64,000 nucleotides of DNA, taken from the NCBI RefSeq assembly GCF_037203705.1, contig NZ_JBBCAT010000003.1, positions 551,994 to 615,993 of the forward strand, given 5' to 3'. Source of the stretch: Prosthecomicrobium sp. N25 (GTDB lineage Bacteria; Pseudomonadota; Alphaproteobacteria; Rhizobiales; Ancalomicrobiaceae). Below the pieces are notes generated by a model. The model worked only from the letters and a program-made list of their open reading frames with translations. It searched no databases and had not been told where the DNA came from. Position numbers and translations under genes: made by a program. This document shows positions 60,801 to 64,000 of the stretch, one piece after another; the first letter of the stretch is position 1, and each line of letters starts with the position of its first letter.

Positions 60801-63800
60801 TTGCCGACGACCATGAAGCTCGCGGCGTCGGTTCCCGACAGGCTGTAGCTGAAGGTCTCGCCGGTATCGGCATCGACGGTCGACAAGGTGGCAACGACCG
60901 TGCCGTCGGCGCTGTTCTCGGCGATCGTGCCGCCAGAGACCAGGATGTCAGAGGGTCCGTTGTCGTTGACGTCGGTGAGATTGACCGTGACCGTCTCTGT
61001 CCGGCTGTGCCCCGCCGCGTCCGTGACCGTCAGGTCGAACGTCCGGGTTCCGCCCGCCTCAAAGTCGAGCACCGCCCCCGGCGCGACCCGGATCTCGTTG
61101 CCGACCACCACGAAGCTCGCGGCATCCGTGCCGGCGAGACTGTAGCTGAAGCTCTCGCCGGTATCGGCGTCGACCGTTGAGAGCGTAGCAACGACCGTGC
61201 CGCCCGCGCTGTTCTCGGCGATGGTGCCGCCCGAGACCAGGATGTCGCTCGGCCCGTTGTCGTTGACGTCGGTCAGGTTGACCGTGACCGTCTCGGTCCG
61301 GCTGTGCCCGGCCGCGTCCGTGACCGTCAGGTCGAAAGTCCGGGTTCCGCCCGCCTCGAAGTCGAGCACCGCGCCCGGCGCGACCCGGATCTCGTTGCCG
61401 ACGACCGTGAACGAGGCGGCGTCGGTCCCGGCCAGGCTGTAGGTGAAGCTTTCCCCCGTATCCACGTCGACCGCCGACAAGGTGGCGACAACCGTACCGC
61501 CAGCGCTGTTCTCGGCGATGGTGCCGCCCGAGACCAGGATGTCGCTCGGCCCGTTGTCGTTGACGTCGGTGAGGTCGACCGTGACCGTCTCGGTCCGGCT
61601 GTGCCCGGCCGCGTCCGTGACCGTCAGGTCGAAGGTCCGGGTCCCGCCCGCCTCGAAGTCGAGCACCGCCCCCGGCGCGACCCGGATCTCGGTGCCGACC
61701 ACCACGAAGCTCGCGGCATCCGTGCCGGCGAGGCTGTAGGAGAAGCTTTCCCCCGTATCCACGTCGACCGCCGACAAGGTCGCCACGACCGCGCCGCCAG
61801 CGCTGTTCTCGGCGATCGTGCCGCCCGAGACGACGATGTCGCTCGGCCCGTTGTCGTTGACGTCGGTCAGGTTGACCGTGACCGTCTCGGTCCGGCTGTG
61901 CCCGGCCGCGTCCGTGACCGTCAGGTCGAAGGTCCGCGTGCCCCCCGCCTCGAAGTCGAGCACCGCGCCCGGCGCGACCCGGATCTCGTTGCCGACCACC
62001 ACGAAGCTCGCGGCATCGGCGCCGGCCAGGCTGTAGCTGAAGCTCTCGCCCGTATCCGCGTCGACGGTCGACAAGTTGGCAACGACCGTACCGCCCGGGC
62101 TGTTCTCGGCGATGGTGCCGCCCGAGACCAGGATGTCGCTCGGCCCGTTGTCGTTGACGTCCGTGAGGTCGACCGTGACCGTCTCGGTCCGCGTATGCCC
62201 GGCCGCGTCCTTCACCGTCAGGTCGAAGGTCCGCGTGCCCCCCGCCTCGAAGTCGAGCACCGCGCCCGGTGCGACACGGATCTCGTTGCCCACGATCGTG
62301 AAGAGCCCGGCATCGGTCCCGGCGAGACTGTAGCTGAAGCTCTCGCCGGTATCCGCATCGACCGTCGACAAGGTCGCCACGACCGCGCCGCCAGCGCTGT
62401 TCTCGGCGATGGTGCCGCCGGTCACGACGATGTCGCTCGGCCCGTTGTCGTTGACGTCGGTCAGGTCGACCGTGACCGTCTCGGTCCGGGTGTGCCCGGC
62501 CGCATCCGTGACCGTCAGGTCGAAGGTGCGGGTCCCGCCCGCCTCGAAGTCGAGCACTGCGCCCGGCGCGACCCGGATCTCGTTGCCCACGATCGTGAAG
62601 AGCCCGGCATCGGTCCCGGCGAGACTGTAGCTGAAGCTCTCGCCGGTATCCGCATCGACCGTCGACAAGGTCGCCACGACCGCGCCGCCAGCGCTGTTCT
62701 CGGCGATGGTGCCGCCGGTCACGACGATGTCGCTCGGCCCGTTGTCGTTGACGTCGGTCAGGTTGACCGTGACCGTCTCGGTCCGGCTGTGCCCGGCCGC
62801 GTCCGTGACCGTCAGGTCGAAGGTCCGCGTGCCCCCCGCCTCGAAGTCGAGCACCGCCCCGGGCGCGACTCGGATCTCGTTGCCGACGACCACGAAGCTC
62901 GCGGCATCGGTCCCGGCGAGACTGTAGCTGAAGCTCTCGCCGGTATCGGCGTCGACCGCCGACAAGGTCGCCACGACCGTGCCGCCCGCGCTGTTCTCGG
63001 CGATCGTGCCGCCCGAGACCAGGATGTCAGAGGGCCCATTGTCGTTGACGTCGGTCAGGTCGACCGTGACCGTCTCGGTCCGGCTGTGCCCGGCCGCATC
63101 CGTAACCGTCAGGTCGAAGGTCCGCGTCCCCCCCGCCTCGAAGTCGAGCACCGCGCCCGGTGCGACACGGATCTCGTTGCCGACCACCGTGAACAGCCCG
63201 GCATCCGTGCCGGCTAGGCTGTAGTTGAACGTCTCACCGGTATCGGCATCGAGCGTGGAGAGGGTGGCGACCACCGTCCCGCCAGCGCTGTTCTCCGAGA
63301 TCGTCCCGCCGGTCACGACGATGTCGCTCGGCCCGTTGTCGTTGACGTCGGTCAGGTTGACCGTGACCGTCTCGGTCCGGCTGTGCCCGGCCGCGTCCGT
63401 CACCGTCAGGTCGAAGGTCCGGCTCCCGCCCGACTCGAAGTCGAGCACCGCGCCCGGCGCGACCCGGATCTCGTTGCCGACGACCACGAAGCTCGCGGCA
63501 TCGGTCCCGGCGAGACTGTAGCTGAAGCTCTCGCCGGTATCCGCGTCGACGGTCGACAAGGTCGCCACGACCGCGCCGCCAGCGCTGTTCTCGGCGATCG
63601 TGCCGCCGGTCACGACGATGTCGCTCGGCCCGTTGTCGTTGACGTCGGTCAGGTTGACCGTGACCGTCTCGGTCCGGCTGTGCCCGGCCGCGTCCGTGAC
63701 CGTCAGGTCGAAGGTCCGCGTGCCCCCCGCCTCGAAGTCGAGCACCGCGCCCGGCGCGACACGGATCTCGTTGCCGACGACCACGAAGCTCGCGGCATCG

Positions 63801-64000
63801 GTCCCGGCGAGACTGTAGCTGAAGCTCTCGCCGGTATCGGCGTCGACCGCCGACAAGGTCGCCACGACCGTGCCGCCCGCGCTGTTCTCGGCGATAGTGC
63901 CGCCCGAGACCAGGATGTCAGAGGGCCCGTTGTCGTTGACGTCGGTGAGATTGACCGTGACCGTCTCGGTCCGCGTGTGCCCCGCCGCGTCCGTGACCGT
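54890..64000 (-). CDS. giant RTX/cadherin-repeat adhesin, partial (N-terminus off the window)
   Basis: The last 3,036 residues of a very large secreted surface protein; the frame is still open at base 64000. The part nearer the N-terminus has twelve cadherin-like units of 99 residues, each running from GPSDIVVTGGTIAENSAGG through DLTVTDAAGHSRTETVTV to NLTDVNDN. The DxNDN-type ends are calcium ligands. About 1,800 residues of RTX nonapeptides follow (GGxGxDxLx, for example GGAGNDTLIGG), interrupted by mixed beta-rich segments (VESFQFADRTISTSAILS, YSLAGTDAASF). The C-terminus (SSVAFQGIEKITW) is the kind of uncleaved signal used by type I secretion. Calcium should fold it outside the cell. No type I ABC exporter genes are visible. 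A role in attachment or biofilm is inferred. Confidence 0.9.
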   Translation of the reverse strand, partial: TVTDAAGHTRTETVTVNLTDVNDNGPSDILVSGGTIAENSAGGTVVATLSAVDADTGESFSYSLAGTDAASFVVVGNEIRVAPGAVLDFEAGGTRTFDLTVTDAAGHSRTETVTVNLTDVNDNGPSDIVVTGGTIAENSAGGAVVATLSTVDADTGESFSYSLAGTDAASFVVVGNEIRVAPGAVLDFESGGSRTFDLTVTDAAGHSRTETVTVNLTDVNDNGPSDIVVTGGTISENSAGGTVVATLSTLDADTGETFNYSLAGTDAGLFTVVGNEIRVAPGAVLDFEAGGTRTFDLTVTDAAGHSRTETVTVDLTDVNDNGPSDILVSGGTIAENSAGGTVVATLSAVDADTGESFSYSLAGTDAASFVVVGNEIRVAPGAVLDFEAGGTRTFDLTVTDAAGHSRTETVTVNLTDVNDNGPSDIVVTGGTIAENSAGGAVVATLSTVDADTGESFSYSLAGTDAGLFTIVGNEIRVAPGAVLDFEAGGTRTFDLTVTDAAGHTRTETVTVDLTDVNDNGPSDIVVTGGTIAENSAGGAVVATLSTVDADTGESFSYSLAGTDAGLFTIVGNEIRVAPGAVLDFEAGGTRTFDLTVKDAAGHTRTETVTVDLTDVNDNGPSDILVSGGTIAENSPGGTVVANLSTVDADTGESFSYSLAGADAASFVVVGNEIRVAPGAVLDFEAGGTRTFDLTVTDAAGHSRTETVTVNLTDVNDNGPSDIVVSGGTIAENSAGGAVVATLSAVDVDTGESFSYSLAGTDAASFVVVGTEIRVAPGAVLDFEAGGTRTFDLTVTDAAGHSRTETVTVDLTDVNDNGPSDILVSGGTIAENSAGGTVVATLSAVDVDTGESFTYSLAGTDAASFTVVGNEIRVAPGAVLDFEAGGTRTFDLTVTDAAGHSRTETVTVNLTDVNDNGPSDILVSGGTIAENSAGGTVVATLSTVDADTGESFSYSLAGTDAASFVVVGNEIRVAPGAVLDFEAGGTRTFDLTVTDAAGHSRTETVTVNLTDVNDNGPSDILVSGGTIAENSADGTVVATLSTVDADTGETFSYSLSGTDAASFMVVGNEIRVAPGAVLDFEAGGTRTFDLTVTDAAGHTRTETVTVNLTDVNDNGPADIQLSGGTVAENSAAGTVVATLSTVDAGTGESFTYSLSGTDAASFVVVGNEIRVASGAVLDFEAGGTRTFDLTVTDAAGHTRTETVTVNLTDVIDTITGTAGNDTLTAGTEQASLVGGDGDDLLIGSSLADTMVGGAGNDTAMGSGGADVINADKIDYTASGAAVTVDLGAGVGHGGDAEGDTYIGVSVVQGSTYNDLLVGNASDNTLRGGVGNDTIYGGDGNDRLLGHVDYNALGDTGNDALYGDAGNDTLDGSLGADTLDGGTGSDTANYFYSDAAVSVDLQAGTATGGFATGDTLVGIENIKGTNYYNDLLWGDGGANVLDGQSGNDVLDGRGGDDTLLGGNGNDTLTGGAGNDSLDGGSNTDVAVFSGNAADYEVTVAVVGGVTAYTVTDIRSGSPDGTDTITNVESFRFADRTISTSAILSTGSAAADGLTGTSGANVVWGNAGNDTIEGGAGADTLFGGSGTDTLSYAADTTGVTVDLGAGTASGGDAAGDVISGFENVTGGSGNDSLTGAAGVANSLSAGGGNDTVEATSGGDTLDGGTGTDLLSFSTVGAGVTYSLGAAGAQNTGGAGLITATGFENLRGSASADTLTGSTGANSIDAGAGDDKIVATAGGDTIDGGAGIDLLDASASTAAVTINLGSTAAQGTGTDFGTLKVSNVENLATGSGNDLLTGSAAANSISAGAGNDTVVGSAGGDTLDGGAGFDVLDLSAQTTGVTVNLTHGTAIGSIIGTAKVAGFEAVQGGSGGDFLSGTVGDELLSGNGGDDFLGSSDGNDTLLGGAGNDTIRSGSGNDSLSGGTGTDTVDYSLVWSGVTVDLAVTTAQNTGGGGIDTLDGSIENLTGSFYDDSLTGSSGANALSGGAGNDTIRGGGGADTIDGGTGTDTVALSGKASDYDVAVTSVGGVTSYTLTDLRSGTPDGTLTLTNVESLQFADRTIATSAILSTGSGAADSLTGTAGADAIWGDAGNDTLQGGAGADTLIGGAGTDTLSYAADTSGVTVNLSTSSALGGQAAGDVISGFENVTGGSGADSLTGSSAANTIDGGGGDDTIEGGGGADSLVGGSGTDTVSYASETNGVTVNLATGTATDGGGATDTLSGFENITGGSGNDSLVGTTGNNAISAGAGNDTVVSNGGLDTLDGGTGTDTLDISNQSYNLVVDLGSGTVYDTSSPSIVASVTNFENLSGGSGSDSITGTSGANSISAGAGNDTIVATGGTDTIDGGSGTDVVRFAGNAADYAVTVAVVGGVTTYTVADMRSGSPDGTEIVTNVESFQFADRTISTSTILSSGTAGADSLTGTSSADAIWGNGGNDTLNGGSSNDSLFGGAGNDTLIGGAGSDLLDGGSGTNTVSYANAGAGVVVALQAYSDDPDGIGSDGQYTNFSAGGLAGDANGDSYANIQNVIGSSYGDRVFGGSVAGTYTLGNGNDIFDTPNGQVVADIVDLGAGDDTAFAGDGNDTIYAGTGTDSIEGQGGDDWIEIGMGSATVDGGAGIDTLSFAAASGNVNIDIGPTSKQTYTGSLTVKAFNFENVTGSNQADTIRGGAGDNVLSGLSGNDFLYGEAGNDSILGGFGEDWIDAGSGDDTVLGGDGVDTILGNDGNDSLSGGDGADTIQGGNGNDTISGGAGNDSLDGGSAYWDFLDYSDQTSAVTVNLATGLASGTGIGSDTISGFEQVLGGSGNDTITGSSAYEWVQGGAGDDSIVGGGGGDGLMGDAGNDFLQGGSGNDTFYGGTGTDTVSYSNATAGVTVSLATTAAQATGGAGTDTLNEVENLVGSSYADTLTGNSGANALWGGSGNDLLSGGGGSDALDGGTGNDSLRGDTGGDVLTGGSGSDVFLYAGGDGSDTIDGGAGGGWTDTIALEGFSGLAAQTGWTLVLDNGFSITSQSGAEMTLGNDSSGHIDFADGSSVAFQGIEKITW
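55140..60360 (-). repeat. RTX nonapeptide repeat region
   Basis: About 5.2 kb of the adhesin gene encodes arrays of GGxGxDxUx nonapeptides (27 bp each), repeatedly interrupted by spacer segments. Each array would form a parallel beta-roll binding a ladder of Ca2+ ions. The arrays are diverged at the DNA level, unlike the 297-bp units that follow upstream. Confidence 0.9.
60373..64000 (-). repeat. 297-bp tandem repeats encoding cadherin-like domains
   Basis: The phase marker GTTGTCGTTGACGTC recurs at 60662, 60959, 61256 and 61553, exactly 297 bp (99 codons) apart, and the spacing continues to the window edge, giving about twelve copies plus part of a thirteenth. Copies differ at scattered positions; the units beginning near 62341 and 62638 are identical over at least 120 bases. 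Copy number beyond 64000 is unknown. Confidence 0.93.

Noticed and set aside
61304..63217. A 637-codon plus-strand frame and many shorter ones across the adhesin repeats.
   Set aside because: They are shadows of the minus-strand 297-bp repeats. They inherit the period but have an Arg/Asp/Gly-rich, unnatural composition.
55140..64000. Regular repeats considered as a CRISPR array.
   Set aside because: The repeats are in one continuous reading frame, 27 or 297 bp long, without unique spacers or cas genes. They encode RTX and cadherin-like protein repeats.

Overview
The window is a contiguous, high-GC chromosomal segment of an alphaproteobacterium, most likely of the Rhizobiales/Hyphomicrobiales. 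Supporting signs are a sigma-32 rpoH, three-gene pnt transhydrogenase, the one-helix subunit IV of aa3 cytochrome oxidase, DUF465 genes next to purEK and rpsU, CTTGnn-N17-CTATAn promoters and a TadG-like pilus protein. I see no insertion sequence, phage module, rRNA operon or CRISPR array. Gene ends were read by counting bases from the sequence. Family names come from recognised motifs, not from a database search.

Layout. 1-8 kb: the start of aroQ (cut by the window edge), a P2-type cation ATPase, a family III CoA-transferase and an Mfd-type translocase. 8-15.3 kb: small stress-type ORFs, then a translationally coupled receiver-histidine kinase and TadG-like protein, divergent from a very large hybrid kinase with receiver, Hpt and EAL domains. 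15.3-18 kb: an enol-lactonase-like hydrolase, an amidase and tRNA-Glu(CTC) with a clear promoter. 18.3-21.7 kb: a compact operon of a sugar-nucleotide epimerase/decarboxylase, a dual-specificity phosphatase and a phosphoribosyltransferase-kinase-like fusion. This is the best candidate here for an undescribed pathway. 21.7-25.5 kb: a small membrane protein, rluD, a secreted trypsin-like protease and rpoH. 25.5-33.7 kb: a secreted NTF2-like protein, an EF-hand protein, a membrane protein with a sialidase-like partner, lysA, a thiamine-precursor transporter (thiY and permease) under a TPP riboswitch, and two DUF465 genes with a GGDEF protein.

33.8-39.6 kb: purE-purK, rpsU, a TPR lipoprotein, a sugar C-methyltransferase and an SDR that lacks the catalytic lysine. 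39.6-45.4 kb: two exported wall enzymes with long Pro/Ala-rich regions (an M15/DUF882-type peptidase and an L,D-transpeptidase) and a sigma-54 activator. 45.6-51.6 kb: pepF, a membrane-anchored hypothetical, a DUF3445 protein, an AbrB-Doc toxin-antitoxin pair with a nested-dyad operator, an ABC1-family kinase and coxIV. 51.8-54.9 kb: pntAA-pntAB-pntB with a strong terminator. 54.9-64 kb: the C-terminal part, over 3,000 residues, of a giant RTX/cadherin-like adhesin with exact 297-bp tandem repeats; its 5' end lies outside the window.

Several genes centre on envelope and surface biology: the wall enzymes, the adhesin, the pilus-like protein, the sugar-nucleotide enzymes and two c-di-GMP proteins (one EAL, one GGDEF). 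The rest is mainly housekeeping metabolism and stress response.
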